Shown here: in pieces, positions 8,639-18,267 of the stretch
Layout of the letters: each line of letters opens with the position of its first letter
How positions within the stretch are numbered: position 1 is the stretch's first letter
Assembly: GCF_002292295.1 (NCBI RefSeq)
Contig: NZ_DBBS01000016.1
Span: forward strand, 1 to 64,000
Length of the DNA: 64,000 nucleotides
Reading direction: 5' to 3'
Origin: Sphingomonas sp. UBA978
Lineage (GTDB): Bacteria; Pseudomonadota; Alphaproteobacteria; Sphingomonadales; Sphingomonadaceae
Notes under the pieces: model-generated
The model's database searches: none
The model's input: the letters and a program-made list of their open reading frames with translations, nothing else
Told to the model about the DNA's origin: nothing
Made by a program: the position numbers and the translations under genes

Positions 8639-9189
8639 GGCAGCTCTCCCGCAGTGAGCCGGTCGAGCGGCATCGCGTCCAGATCGGTGCGCAGTGCGGT
8701 CAGCGCCGCCGCGACATGGGCGGTCGCCTCACCCGCGGGCGCGTCGCCGCGGTAGAGGTTGCGGACCAGCGCCGGCATCAGGTCGCCCGCGGCGAGCCCG
8801 TCGCGATACGCGCCCAGCCGCCCGCCGAGCATGCTCATCATCTTGCCGATATGCTTGCCGACGACGATATCGCCCATCCCCATCTGGCGCAGCTGCCCGT
8901 CCATGTCGTCGACGAAGCGCTCGGTCAGATGCGCCGACAGCGCCGCCGCCTCGGGCTGCGTCTCCAGCCGCAGCAGCACCATCGCCAGCACCGCGGCGAT
9001 CATGTCGAACCGGCCGTCGACCGTGTCCGGCACCGCGCCCGCCACGTACCAATGCTCCGCGCGACCGCGCGTCACCACCGCATTATAGAGCGGCAGCGCC
9101 TCGTCGCGCCTCTCGCCGAACAACCGTCCCCACCAGCCCACGTCGCGTCCCCGTCCTGTGCGCGGCGACAGCCGGCGCTTGATGCTCAT
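8635..9189 (-). CDS. Ubiquinol-cytochrome c chaperone family protein
   Basis: About 184 residues. The body matches the CBP3/UQCC1-like chaperone domain: WYVAGAVPDTVDGRFDM, followed by an LTERFVDDMDGQLRQMGMGDIVVGKHIGKMM core. The family assists assembly of cytochrome b of the bc1 complex. The start MSIKRRLS at 9189 is chosen because a GAGGAA site precedes it; a longer in-frame reading has no such site and would run into the divergent gene. It overlaps the DUF177 gene by four bases and is divergent from the BamE-like gene with a gap of about 70 bases. Confidence 0.85.
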   Translation of the reverse strand: MSIKRRLSPRTGRGRDVGWWGRLFGERRDEALPLYNAVVTRGRAEHWYVAGAVPDTVDGRFDMIAAVLAMVLLRLETQPEAAALSAHLTERFVDDMDGQLRQMGMGDIVVGKHIGKMMSMLGGRLGAYRDGLAAGDLMPALVRNLYRGDAPAGEATAHVAAALTALRTDLDAMPLDRLTAGELP

Positions 9190-9262
9190 CCGTTCCTCGC
9201 ATATCGAGGCGATCGGCGGGCGATGCAATCGACCATGCGCGCCGATGCCGCTGGAGATAGTG

Positions 9263-9751
9263 ATGAGCGTATCCTTTGCCCGTGCCGGCCTGCTGTTCGG
9301 CCTCGGGCTGACCATCGCGAGTGGCGCCTGCGCGCCGCTGCGCTCGCACCAGGGCTATATCATCGACGCCGATCTGGTGAATTCGGTGCAGCCGGGCGTC
9401 GACAACCGCCAGTCGGTGGCGCAGGTGCTGGGCCGTCCGACGATCGCCAGCCAATTCGGTGCGGAAGACTGGTATTATGTCGCGCGCGACAGCCGCAACC
9501 TCAATTTCCAGAAGCCCAAGCCCAAGGACCAGATCACGCTGAAGATCAGCTTCGATCCCAACGGCACGGTGAAGTCGGTGACGCGCACCGGCGTCGAGCA
9601 GATCGCCAAGGTCGACACCTATGGCAAGACCACACCGACGCTGGGCAAGAAGCGCGGCTTCTTCGAGGATCTGTTCGGCAATATCGGCACCGTCGGCGCG
9701 GCAGGCGCGGGTGGTCCGGGCGGCGGCGGCGGCGGTCGCGACACGCCGTAA
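9263..9751 (+). CDS. BamE-like outer-membrane lipoprotein (SmpA/OmlA family)
   Basis: About 162 residues. A hydrophobic signal ends in a lipobox with Cys23 (ASGAC). The mature part holds the SmpA/OmlA fold: GYIIDADLVNSVQPGVDNRQSVAQVLGRPT followed by WYYVARDSRNLNF and a strand-rich region. In other proteobacteria BamE is an accessory subunit of the BAM complex that inserts beta-barrel proteins. The C-terminus ends in a glycine-rich tail (about 20 residues), as often in sphingomonads. The start is placed at ATG 9263 after GGAG. Confidence 0.86.
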   Translation: MSVSFARAGLLFGLGLTIASGACAPLRSHQGYIIDADLVNSVQPGVDNRQSVAQVLGRPTIASQFGAEDWYYVARDSRNLNFQKPKPKDQITLKISFDPNGTVKSVTRTGVEQIAKVDTYGKTTPTLGKKRGFFEDLFGNIGTVGAAGAGGPGGGGGGRDTP

Positions 9752-9841
9752 GACGGTTTCCGCTACACGAACGCTTCTTCCCGGCGCGGTTGGCCGCGCC
9801 GCATGCTACGCATCGACGCGGCCGTGCCGTGCTTGGACCGG

Positions 9842-9871
9842 CACTGATCCCGAAAGGGGAAGGGATCAGTG
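9842..9871. terminator. Hairpin between converging genes, likely bidirectional terminator
   Basis: Perfect 10-bp arms CACTGATCCC and GGGATCAGTG enclose a 10-nt purine-rich loop. The hairpin lies in the 190-base gap where the BamE-like gene and pbpC converge. No T-run follows on either strand, so it may act as a Rho-dependent or mRNA-stabilising end rather than a classical intrinsic terminator. Confidence 0.5.
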
Positions 9872-9941
9872 ACGGCAAACGCGCCGCCGCAGGAATGGTT
9901 CTGGTCGTCGCACCGATTTTCGCGCGACGGCGGCGGGCGCG

Positions 9942-12062
9942 TCAGCGAACGGTGAACATCACCTGATCCACCACCCGTCCGGCGAGGTCGACCAGCCGCA
10001 GCCGGTGCACGCCGGGCCCGGGCAGGATCAGCGGCGCATGGTCCGCCGGGCCGAGGTCGCGGGCGTCGAGCAGCACGCGATACGCCGCCGCCGCGCCGCT
10101 GACGCCGATGCCGAGCCGCTGGCGATCGATCGGGATATCCGGGTCGAGCGCATAGACGCTGCCAGCGACCGGCGTGGTGAAGCGCGGCCGCCGCGCGGCG
10201 GCGGGCGCGGCGGCGATCAGCGTCTGCGCGGTGCCGCGCAGGAACCAGTCGCGACGCGGCTCCTCGGTGCCGTCGGCGAAGGCGATGCGGACGGCCTCGA
10301 CGTTCGCCGGCGGCGCGGGCTCGCGGCTGGGGCTGCGGGCATGGAGCGCCATCATGATGTCGCGCCACACCGGCGCCGCGCCACTGGTGCCCGACACTGC
10401 GCGCATCGGGTCGCCCTCGGCATTGCCGACCCAGACCGCGACGGTGAAGCGATCGGAATAGCCGACGCACCAATTGTCGCGCATCGCCTTCGACGTCCCC
10501 GTCTTCACCGCCGCCCAGAACGGCAGGCGCAACGCCGAATCGAGGCCGAAGGTGGCGGCGCGGGCGTTGGGATCGGCGATCATGTCGCCGACGATCCATG
10601 CCGCCGCCGGCGAGACGATCGCGCGGGACGACGCGGCGGGCTGGTCGTGCGTCAGCCGCAACGGGCGCCACCAGCCGCCCTGCGCGAGCGCGCGATAGGC
10701 GGCGGCCTGTTCGAGCAACGTCACCTCCGCCGAGCCCAGCGCGAGCGAGAAGCCGTAATAGGCGCCGTCTTCGACCAGCCCGCGATAGCCGAGGTCCCAC
10801 AGGCGGTCGCGGAACGGTTCGACCCCGACCAGCAGCAGCGTGCGCACCGCCGGCACGTTGAGCGATCCGGCGAGCGCGGTGCGCGCCGACACCGGCCCCT
10901 TGAAGCCCCGGTCGTAATTCTGGGGGACGTAGAGGCCCGAGGCGGTGTCGAGCTGCACCGGCGAATCGTCGAGGATCGAGGCGGGGGTGAGATAACGGCG
11001 CTCGATCGCCTGCGCGTAGAGGAAGGGTTTGAGCGTCGAACCGGCCTGGCGGTAGCTCGCGGCATTATCCACCGCGGGCGCGGTGGAGGCGCCGCCGATA
11101 CCGCCGACATAGGCGAGCACGTCGCCGCTCGCATTGTCGACGACCACCGCGGCACCGTCGCGCGCGCGCGTGCCACCGAGGCCGAGCAGCTGGCGACGCA
11201 GCGCCGCGGCGGCGAGCCGTTGCAGCCCGGCGTCGAGCGTGGTGGTGACGCGCAGCCCCGCTCTGGTCAGCAGCCGGTCGGACAGGTGCGGCGCGAGCCC
11301 GGGATCGAGCGCAAGACTGCGTGCGGGGCCGAGCATCGCCGCGACGGCGGCGGGAAAGCGCGCGCAGTCCCGCCGGCCGGCGAGCGCGCAGGCGCGGCGG
11401 GCGAGCGTCGCGGCGTCGGCGCGCGGATCGGGCAGCAGCGCGGCGAGCAGCAGCGCATCGTCGCGCGACAGGCTGGCGGGCGTCTTGCCGAACAGGCCAA
11501 GCGCGGCGGCGCCGATCCCCTGCGCCTCGCCGCGATAGCCGGCGAGGTTGAGATAGGCTTCGAGAATCTGGTCCTTGCTCCACCGCTGCTCGAGCGCGCG
11601 GCCGGCACGGATCTGGCGCAGCTTGTCGAACCAGCCGCGCGCGCCGGGGCGGGCGAGGCCGGGGGACAGAAAGGCGGCGAGCTGCATCGACAGCGTCGAC
11701 GCGCCACGCGGACGATGGCGCGCGATCCGGTCGCGTGCGGCGCCGCCGAGCGCGAGCCAGTCGACGCCGGCATGGTCGGGGAAGCGATGGTCCTCCGCGG
11801 CGACGATCGTGTCGCGCGCGGCGGGGGCGATCGCGGCGAGCGGCGTCCAGGCGAGCCGGCGCACGGCGAAGTCGACGCGGGCGCTGTCGATCAGCGCGCC
11901 GTGGCGGTCGTAGAGCCACGCTTCGGACGGATGCCACCGGCTGCGGACGGCGGCATAGTCGGGCAGAGGCGGTGGCCGGGTGACGTAATCGAGCGCACCG
12001 CCCGCCACCGCGACGACGCCGACGAGCGCCAGGGCGCGGCGGGGGGTGAAGCGAAACGCCAT
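9942..12062 (-). CDS. pbpC: Penicillin-binding protein 1C (bifunctional transglycosylase/transpeptidase)
   Basis: About 706 residues. A short cytoplasmic start and a membrane anchor (residues 10-27) precede the GT51 glycosyltransferase domain (catalytic Glu90 in AAEDHRF; STLSMQLA near 122-129). The transpeptidase domain has the serine motif STLK (Ser342) and a KTGT box near residue 520. The C-terminal 90 residues form the beta-rich domain typical of PBP1C. It polymerises and cross-links peptidoglycan in the periplasm. The gene follows the alpha-2-macroglobulin gene on the same strand, the conserved pair in which peptidoglycan repair is thought to go with protease trapping. Confidence 0.93.
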   Translation of the reverse strand: MAFRFTPRRALALVGVVAVAGGALDYVTRPPPLPDYAAVRSRWHPSEAWLYDRHGALIDSARVDFAVRRLAWTPLAAIAPAARDTIVAAEDHRFPDHAGVDWLALGGAARDRIARHRPRGASTLSMQLAAFLSPGLARPGARGWFDKLRQIRAGRALEQRWSKDQILEAYLNLAGYRGEAQGIGAAALGLFGKTPASLSRDDALLLAALLPDPRADAATLARRACALAGRRDCARFPAAVAAMLGPARSLALDPGLAPHLSDRLLTRAGLRVTTTLDAGLQRLAAAALRRQLLGLGGTRARDGAAVVVDNASGDVLAYVGGIGGASTAPAVDNAASYRQAGSTLKPFLYAQAIERRYLTPASILDDSPVQLDTASGLYVPQNYDRGFKGPVSARTALAGSLNVPAVRTLLLVGVEPFRDRLWDLGYRGLVEDGAYYGFSLALGSAEVTLLEQAAAYRALAQGGWWRPLRLTHDQPAASSRAIVSPAAAWIVGDMIADPNARAATFGLDSALRLPFWAAVKTGTSKAMRDNWCVGYSDRFTVAVWVGNAEGDPMRAVSGTSGAAPVWRDIMMALHARSPSREPAPPANVEAVRIAFADGTEEPRRDWFLRGTAQTLIAAAPAAARRPRFTTPVAGSVYALDPDIPIDRQRLGIGVSGAAAAYRVLLDARDLGPADHAPLILPGPGVHRLRLVDLAGRVVDQVMFTVR

Positions 12063-12296
12063 GTCAACGCTTCGGGGCGGCACACTCGCGGCACCGCCAC
12101 ACCGCGCGCCCTGAACATATCGTCATCCCGGACGTATTCCGGGTGCCACGCCGTGCCGAGGCGCGCCGCTGTCGATGCGCATCGCTCCTCCAGCCCGACA
12201 GCAGGCCCCAGAACGAGCCCGGGGTAACGGGGAGATCCCGTCCGGTCGCACCACGCCGCATCAGGCGCCGCCGTCCGCGCGCGGACACCGCCCCCC
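12063..12296. repeat. Intergenic stretch with a REP-like palindrome
   Basis: The 234-base gap between the A2M gene and pbpC has no gene. A short palindrome (arms CCCGGA and TCCGGG, about 12135-12152) sits in a GTCATCCCGG context that resembles the paired elements at 35292-35394. It may stabilise the upstream mRNA or partly uncouple pbpC from the A2M gene. Confidence 0.4.
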
Positions 12297-15200
12297 TCAC
12301 CGCTGCGCCACCACCATCGGCTGGTTCGGCACCTGCGCGCGGATCGCCGGCGCATACATCGCCTCGACCCGCGTCGGCGGCAGGCTGAAGCGACCGGCGC
12401 CGTTCAGCCGCACCGCATAGCTGACCGTGAACCGCCCGCGCGGCACCCAGGCGAAATAGCCGCGCCAGCCGTCGTTGCCGCGCTCGACATAGGAGGGCTG
12501 GACGCCTTCGTTCGCACCGCCCTCGCCCAGCATCTGCGACTGGTTGGCGAGGTCGCCGATGATCGTCGCGCCCGCCGGGATCGGATCGTCGACCACCACC
12601 CAGTTGCGCTCCGCGGTGGCGTCGACGGTGATCGTCACGCGCAGCACGTCGCCGCGGGTGAGCTGCCCCGCCTTGCGCACCTGCACGGGGGTGACGCTGC
12701 GCGTCGCGCGATAGCCGGCGAACAGCGACGCTTTCAGCGGCACCGCGGCGCGCACCGACACCATCGCCCACGGGCCGCTGCCGCCGCTCTGGCGAAGCAG
12801 CAGCGGCGTCGCCGCGGCGGGCAGCGGCAGGCTGACCGACCGGGCCTCGGCGGCGAGCGGCCACGCCCGCGACACGCTGGTCGCACCGAGTTGCAGCATG
12901 GTCGTGCCGGCGATCGCCTGCGCCGGATAGAGGCCGGCGAACCGGCGAACCGCGACCGCGCCCCAGGCGTTGGCGGTGGTCGTGTCCCAATGGCCGCGCG
13001 ACTGGCGTGAGCCGACGCCAACCATCATCCTCGCCGCCTCGTCCTGCCAGCCGGGACGGCCGAGCGTCACCAGCAACGCCTTGATCGACGCCTCGTCGCC
13101 CGACGACATCAGCCACCACGACTGGTTCGCCGCATCCGACAGGTCGAGCCGCGTGCCCTCATAGACCAGCCGGCTGCGCAGCACGCCCTCCGCCTGCCCC
13201 TTCAGCGCGGCGGCGTTGGCGAGGGGGACGCGGTCGAGCGCAGCGATGTAATCGCTCAGCAGCGCGGTCGGCATGTCCTGCGCCGCCAGCCCGACCTGCC
13301 CGAGCATCGCCGGCGTCGCCTCGCCGGCGCGCGCGAGCGCGGCAAAGGCGACCAGCCGCTGCTGCCGGGGATCGCCGTAGGTTTCGTGGCGGACGCGGCC
13401 GTCGAGCACCGCCTTCAGCCCCTCCACCATCCGCGCACGCGGCGCGGGCGGCAACGGCAACCCGGCCTCGCTGGTCAGCGACAGCACGTAGGCGGTGAGC
13501 GCCTCCGACCCCTCCAGCGATTCGCTCGGCCAGTAGCGGAGCAGGCCGTCGGGCGCCTGATAGGTCGGGATCGCTCCCGCCAGCGCCGCCCAGCGCGCCG
13601 TATCGCCGAGCGCGACGATCCGGCTCAACTGCTGTTCGAAGCAATTGTACGGATAGTCGCTCATGTAGCGCCGCACGCCGGCAAGCGGCGGCGCGAGCGT
13701 GTCGGTGAGCTGCACGTCGACCGATCCGCGTCCCGGCAGCGCTCCCGCGGGCGGGGCGATCGGCAGGTTGGTGTCGCCGACGCGGGTCAGCGCCGCCGCC
13801 CATGTCTCGACCGGCACCGCCGGCACCACCTCCTGGCTGACCGTCAGGCGATCGGTCGCCTTGCCGTCCGCGCTGCGCGCGGTGACCTGCCAGCGGAGCG
13901 TGCCGCTCGCCTGTGGCGCGGTGAGGTTCCACGCGACCGGCGCGGCGCCGCCCGCCGGGATCGTCACGGTCAGCGGCTTGCCTTGGGCAATGCGGGGGAA
14001 GACCGCGACCTCGGCGGTGACGGTCATCGGCCGGTCGCTGCCGTTGCGCAGCGTGAAGCCCGCCGCATACCAGTCGCCGCTGCGCACCAGCGGCGGCAGG
14101 CCGGCGTAGAGCGAAAGGTCCTGCGCGGTGCGGATCGCGGTGCTGCCGGTGCCGAACAGGCCGTCGCCATCGGTGGCGATCGCGACCAGCTTGAACGACG
14201 ACAGCGCATCCGACAGCGGCACGGACAGGCGCGCGCGGCCCTGTGCGTCGAGCGCGACGCGACCCTGCCACAGCAGCACCGGCTGGAAATTCTCGCGGTT
14301 GAGCGCCGCCGCGGCATCGCCGCCGCCGCCGCCGGCCTCCACCGCCTTGCGGCCGTAATGGCGCTTGCCGACCACCTGCATCTGCGCGGTCGCGGTCAGC
14401 ACCGACAGCGGCCGGTCGCCCATCATCGCAGGCAGCACGTCCCAGCTGGCGTTGGGCGCGAGCTGCAGCAGCGCCTCGTCCACCGCGGCGAAGGCGACGT
14501 CGGCACTGGCGGCGGGGCTGCCGTCGGGGCGGCGGACCTGCAATGCGACATCGGCGGTGCCGCGCGGGCTGAACCGTTCGTGGTCCGCCTTCACCGTCAC
14601 GCCGAGCGTGTGTCCCTCCCAGCCGACCTTCACCCGGGCGATGCCGAGGCGATAGGCGGGCTTGGACAGGTCGACCAGCGCGGTCGGTTCGGGCGCAGGC
14701 TCCGCCTTCACCAGCCCCAGGCTCCGGCCGATTCCGCGCAGCCAGCTGGTCCAGCCGCTCTCGATCCGCCCGCGCACGACCATCACCGAGACATAGACGT
14801 CGGGCGCATAGCTGCCCGGCATCGGCACCTCGACGACGGGATCGGTGCCGGAGAGTTGGGTGACGAAGCTCGACAGCACGCCCTCGCGCTCGACCGTCAC
14901 CAGCGCGGTGGCGGACCGGAACGGCATGCGCACCTGAAAGCGCGCGGTCTCGCCCGCCTTGTAGGCGGTGCGTTCCGGCACGACGTCCATCCGGTCGCCG
15001 TTGTCGCCGCCGAACCACCAGGCGTCGTTCCCGGCCAGCCACACCGACCGCACCGCGCGCGCGACATGGCCGTCCGCATCCGCGCTGGTCGCGACGACAT
15101 AGACCTCGCCCGACACGCCGGGATCGACCGCGCACTGCGCCAGCCCCTGGGCATCTGTCGTCGCAGTGCAGGTGGCATCGAGCTTCGTCGTGCGCATCTG

Positions 15201-18026
15201 GTTGTCATAGGCGTAGAAACCGCCGATCAGCCGCCGCCGCGCGGTGAGGATCTGGCGGCTGTACAGCGCGACGCTGATCGTCTGGTTCCTGATCGGCTTG
15301 CCGTCGGTGTCGAGCGCGACGAAGCGCAGGCGCAGATCGTCCTGCTTCATCAGCCAGCCGTCGGTCCTGACCCCCAGCTGCACCGCGGAGGCGAAGATCG
15401 GCACGTTGCGGCTGGCGGTCAGCACCTCGCCGTTAGCGTCCTGATAATCCATCTCGACGCGCATGTCGGCGAGGCCGTCGAGCGCGGGCACGTCGACGCT
15501 CGTCCGCGCCGTGCCGCCCGCCCCCAGCGTCACCGGCAGCGTCTGCGTCGGCGGCAGCGGCGTCTGCTGGTCGTCGCCGTCGCCGTTCATCGGCCTGACG
15601 CCCTCCTCCACCTTCGCGCCGCCGAAGGTATAGCCGTCATAGCCCTCGGGCGTCGCACTGTGCGCGAACCAGCCGACGCGGACGTCGACCGGCAGGCCGC
15701 CCGCACCGCCGCCGGACAGATAACCGACATAGAGGTCGAGCGGCAGCGACTTCGGCCGCACCGCCGCCGCCTTCGGCCCGGTGACGCTCGCGCGCATCGT
15801 CGGCAGTTTGTATTCGTCGACCTTGAACGACTGGTCGGTGTAGGTGACGTCCTCCCCCCGCACGATGCGCAGGTCGTAATCGCCCATCGGCGCCCCCTGC
15901 GGCGCGGTCCATGTCGTCTCGCCGGTCCCGCGCGCGTCGATGCTGAGCGGCAGGTCGAACTGCGTGTCCGATCCGCGGTGCGCGAGCCGCAGCGTACCGG
16001 TGAAGCCCGCGGGAATCGCGAAGCCGCTGCCGTTGGGGCGGCGGACGATATGCTTCATGTGGATCGTCTCGCCCTGCCGGACGAGCGCGCGATCGAAGAC
16101 GGTGTGGAACGTCTCGGCCGGGGCGGAATAGCCATAGGGCAGCTCGAAGTCATAGGGCCGGATGCCGTCGCCCCAGCTGGTCAGCGCGAAGCTGAAATCG
16201 TCGCCGCTGCGCGCCGAGATCATCAACGGATGCGCGGTCGATCCGTCCTGACAGCCGCCATAGGTTTCTGGTTCGGGCAGACCCGCGGGGATCATCAGCC
16301 CGCCGCTGCGATCGGTCGCGCCGCGCGCCAGCAGCCTGCCCGTGCAGCTGTCGCTGATCTGCACGGCGGCATTGGCGACCGGCTTGCCGGAGCCGAGCGA
16401 GGTTACCCAGGCGAGGCTGCGCTCGCGGCCCCATTTGAAATGCACCGCCATGTCGGTGACCAGCGCCGCGGTCGCGACATAGCGCGGCGCATTGCGTCCC
16501 AGCAGCGCGCGCCCCAGCGCGGGGCTGGCGAGTTCGACGACATAGAAGCCGGGCTTGCCCAAGGGGATGCCGACGACCTCGAAATCGCGACCCTTGCCCG
16601 GCAGGCCGATCGTCATGCCGGCGCCCTGATTGCCGAGGATCGAGCGGTCGCCGGTGTGGTTGATCCGGCGGATCACCGCGTCGCCGCGCTTCACCTCCTC
16701 GACATCGGCATCGTCGGCGGCATCGACGGTGCGCAACCATTCGGCGACCGTCGCGTCGCTGTCGCCGACCTTGAGCGTCCGCCCGCCGATCGGCAGGCTC
16801 TTGCCCTGCAACGCGGGTTCAACGTTGCGCACGGTGACCGGCAGCACGCCGCCCTGCGTCGCTTCGAGGATGCCGAAGCCGGCCGCGAACTTCACCAGCG
16901 GCGGTGCGGCGTCGACGCGCACGTCGAGCGGGAAGCGTTCGGCGTTCGACAGGCCGCGGCCGCTCTCGTCCTTCAGGCCCGCGGGCAGCGTCAGCTTTGC
17001 GGTGGTGTCGTAGGGCAAGGGCGCCTTGAAGGTGACGTCGGCGATCGTCGCCTTCTTCCTCTCGTCCTCGTCGAAGGTCGGTGCGATCTGCCTGCCGTCC
17101 GCCAGCGTCAGGCGGATCGCCGCCGCCTGGCTCATCGGCACCGGGGCGGTGAAGCGCACATAGGCCGGCTGGACCGGGCTGCACCCCGCCTGCGGGTTGG
17201 TACGGCTGCATTCGAAGCGCGCCGCGAACGGCTTGCGGACGGTATAGTCGAAGCGCTGGTCGCTACCGGCGAGGCGGCCGGACGCCGACGCGATCCCCTG
17301 CGGCCAGACCAGCGCCATGTCGCGCCCCGGCGGCAGCGCGCGGCGGCATTTCAGCGCGGTGACGCCGGCATAGAGCGCCTGCCGCTCGGCGGGTTTCTCC
17401 GGAATCGTCTCGGGCAGGCCGGCGCTGTCGAGGAAGCTGCGCACCGACCAGGTCTGCGTCCCCATCCCGCCGATCAGCCTGCCGGGCAGGTCGGCGGGCA
17501 GGACGTCGACCGGGATCTTCTCGCCGATGCCGTCGACCGCGCAATAGGCGTTGGCGGCGACCGAGGCGCGCGTCGGCGCGAGGGTCGCGGCGACGAGGAA
17601 GACCTGACCCTCCTCGATCTCGTCGCCATCGCCCGACGGCAGCACCGCCCGCGCCGACGGACCGCCGGCATCGACGGTGTAGCGGGCGCGGCCGTTCAGC
17701 GCATAGCCGGCGACGCTCTTCAGCCCCTTGGCCGCATCGAAATGGCATGTCGTGTCGCCCGACAGCGGTGCGGCGAAGTCGAACACCCAGGTCTGCTGAT
17801 CGACCCAGCGCCCGGTGCCGGTGCAGGCGGTGGTGAAGGGGGCGGGGCTGCGAGGGTCGCCAAGCGGCACCATCGGCTGGTTGAAGCGGATGGTATAGCG
17901 CTCGACCGCACCCGCCGCGCCGCCGACGCCGGGCTGGGCAAGCACGACCTGCGGGCTGTTGTCGCCGAACGCCGCCACCGGCGCGAGGGCCAAGGCCAGC
18001 ACCGCCCACCGCATCGCCCCACGCAT
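12297..18026 (-). CDS. Bacterial alpha-2-macroglobulin family protein
   Basis: About 1909 residues, somewhat longer than E. coli YfhM. A Sec signal peptide (residues 1-21, ending AAFG) lacks a lipobox Cys, so this form may be released or held by other means rather than lipid-anchored. MG-type beta domains fill the first two thirds. The thioester motif CFEQ is present with Cys near residue 1462, within a helical TED domain, followed by the C-terminal receptor-like domain. The protein is thought to trap foreign proteases in the periplasm after cleavage of a bait region. It sits directly upstream of pbpC on the same strand. Confidence 0.92.
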   Translation of the reverse strand: MRGAMRWAVLALALAPVAAFGDNSPQVVLAQPGVGGAAGAVERYTIRFNQPMVPLGDPRSPAPFTTACTGTGRWVDQQTWVFDFAAPLSGDTTCHFDAAKGLKSVAGYALNGRARYTVDAGGPSARAVLPSGDGDEIEEGQVFLVAATLAPTRASVAANAYCAVDGIGEKIPVDVLPADLPGRLIGGMGTQTWSVRSFLDSAGLPETIPEKPAERQALYAGVTALKCRRALPPGRDMALVWPQGIASASGRLAGSDQRFDYTVRKPFAARFECSRTNPQAGCSPVQPAYVRFTAPVPMSQAAAIRLTLADGRQIAPTFDEDERKKATIADVTFKAPLPYDTTAKLTLPAGLKDESGRGLSNAERFPLDVRVDAAPPLVKFAAGFGILEATQGGVLPVTVRNVEPALQGKSLPIGGRTLKVGDSDATVAEWLRTVDAADDADVEEVKRGDAVIRRINHTGDRSILGNQGAGMTIGLPGKGRDFEVVGIPLGKPGFYVVELASPALGRALLGRNAPRYVATAALVTDMAVHFKWGRERSLAWVTSLGSGKPVANAAVQISDSCTGRLLARGATDRSGGLMIPAGLPEPETYGGCQDGSTAHPLMISARSGDDFSFALTSWGDGIRPYDFELPYGYSAPAETFHTVFDRALVRQGETIHMKHIVRRPNGSGFAIPAGFTGTLRLAHRGSDTQFDLPLSIDARGTGETTWTAPQGAPMGDYDLRIVRGEDVTYTDQSFKVDEYKLPTMRASVTGPKAAAVRPKSLPLDLYVGYLSGGGAGGLPVDVRVGWFAHSATPEGYDGYTFGGAKVEEGVRPMNGDGDDQQTPLPPTQTLPVTLGAGGTARTSVDVPALDGLADMRVEMDYQDANGEVLTASRNVPIFASAVQLGVRTDGWLMKQDDLRLRFVALDTDGKPIRNQTISVALYSRQILTARRRLIGGFYAYDNQMRTTKLDATCTATTDAQGLAQCAVDPGVSGEVYVVATSADADGHVARAVRSVWLAGNDAWWFGGDNGDRMDVVPERTAYKAGETARFQVRMPFRSATALVTVEREGVLSSFVTQLSGTDPVVEVPMPGSYAPDVYVSVMVVRGRIESGWTSWLRGIGRSLGLVKAEPAPEPTALVDLSKPAYRLGIARVKVGWEGHTLGVTVKADHERFSPRGTADVALQVRRPDGSPAASADVAFAAVDEALLQLAPNASWDVLPAMMGDRPLSVLTATAQMQVVGKRHYGRKAVEAGGGGGDAAAALNRENFQPVLLWQGRVALDAQGRARLSVPLSDALSSFKLVAIATDGDGLFGTGSTAIRTAQDLSLYAGLPPLVRSGDWYAAGFTLRNGSDRPMTVTAEVAVFPRIAQGKPLTVTIPAGGAAPVAWNLTAPQASGTLRWQVTARSADGKATDRLTVSQEVVPAVPVETWAAALTRVGDTNLPIAPPAGALPGRGSVDVQLTDTLAPPLAGVRRYMSDYPYNCFEQQLSRIVALGDTARWAALAGAIPTYQAPDGLLRYWPSESLEGSEALTAYVLSLTSEAGLPLPPAPRARMVEGLKAVLDGRVRHETYGDPRQQRLVAFAALARAGEATPAMLGQVGLAAQDMPTALLSDYIAALDRVPLANAAALKGQAEGVLRSRLVYEGTRLDLSDAANQSWWLMSSGDEASIKALLVTLGRPGWQDEAARMMVGVGSRQSRGHWDTTTANAWGAVAVRRFAGLYPAQAIAGTTMLQLGATSVSRAWPLAAEARSVSLPLPAAATPLLLRQSGGSGPWAMVSVRAAVPLKASLFAGYRATRSVTPVQVRKAGQLTRGDVLRVTITVDATAERNWVVVDDPIPAGATIIGDLANQSQMLGEGGANEGVQPSYVERGNDGWRGYFAWVPRGRFTVSYAVRLNGAGRFSLPPTRVEAMYAPAIRAQVPNQPMVVAQR

Positions 18027-18129
18027 CCGCCGTCTCCCCGTAACGTCGGCGAGGTTAGGCTGGCGCTGGCCGCGAATCCAGCGCGCAGATGTCCGGCGTC
18101 GCCCCGCGCCGGAACTTCAGCCCTTCTGT

Positions 18130-18236
18130 CCGATTCGGCCTGAATCGGGCGAAGACTGGTCCGGGCGGCGCGACAATGGCGCAGGACGCCCGCCGCTTAG
18201 CGGAATCGACTTGTCCGATTAAATCCGTTTCGGACA
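18130..18236. promoter_or_regulatory. Divergent promoter region with two inverted repeats
   Basis: The 241-base gap between the A2M gene and the glycosyltransferase gene holds a hairpin with arms CCGATTC (18130-18136) and GAATCGG (18142-18148), and an operator-like pair TGTCCGA (18212-18218) and TCGGACA (18230-18236) around an AT-richer 11-base spacer. The second lies 32 bases upstream of the glycosyltransferase start and could bind a dimeric regulator. No exact promoter boxes are claimed. Confidence 0.4.
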
Positions 18237-18267
18237 TGATGGCGATGAACGGGGCGGGGGGCTGCTC

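Noticed and set aside
13386..18143. Very long frame (about 1585 codons) opposite the alpha-2-macroglobulin gene
   Set aside because: Low-complexity Arg/Ala/Asp/His-rich product; the minus-strand frame has a signal peptide, MG domains and thioester motif.
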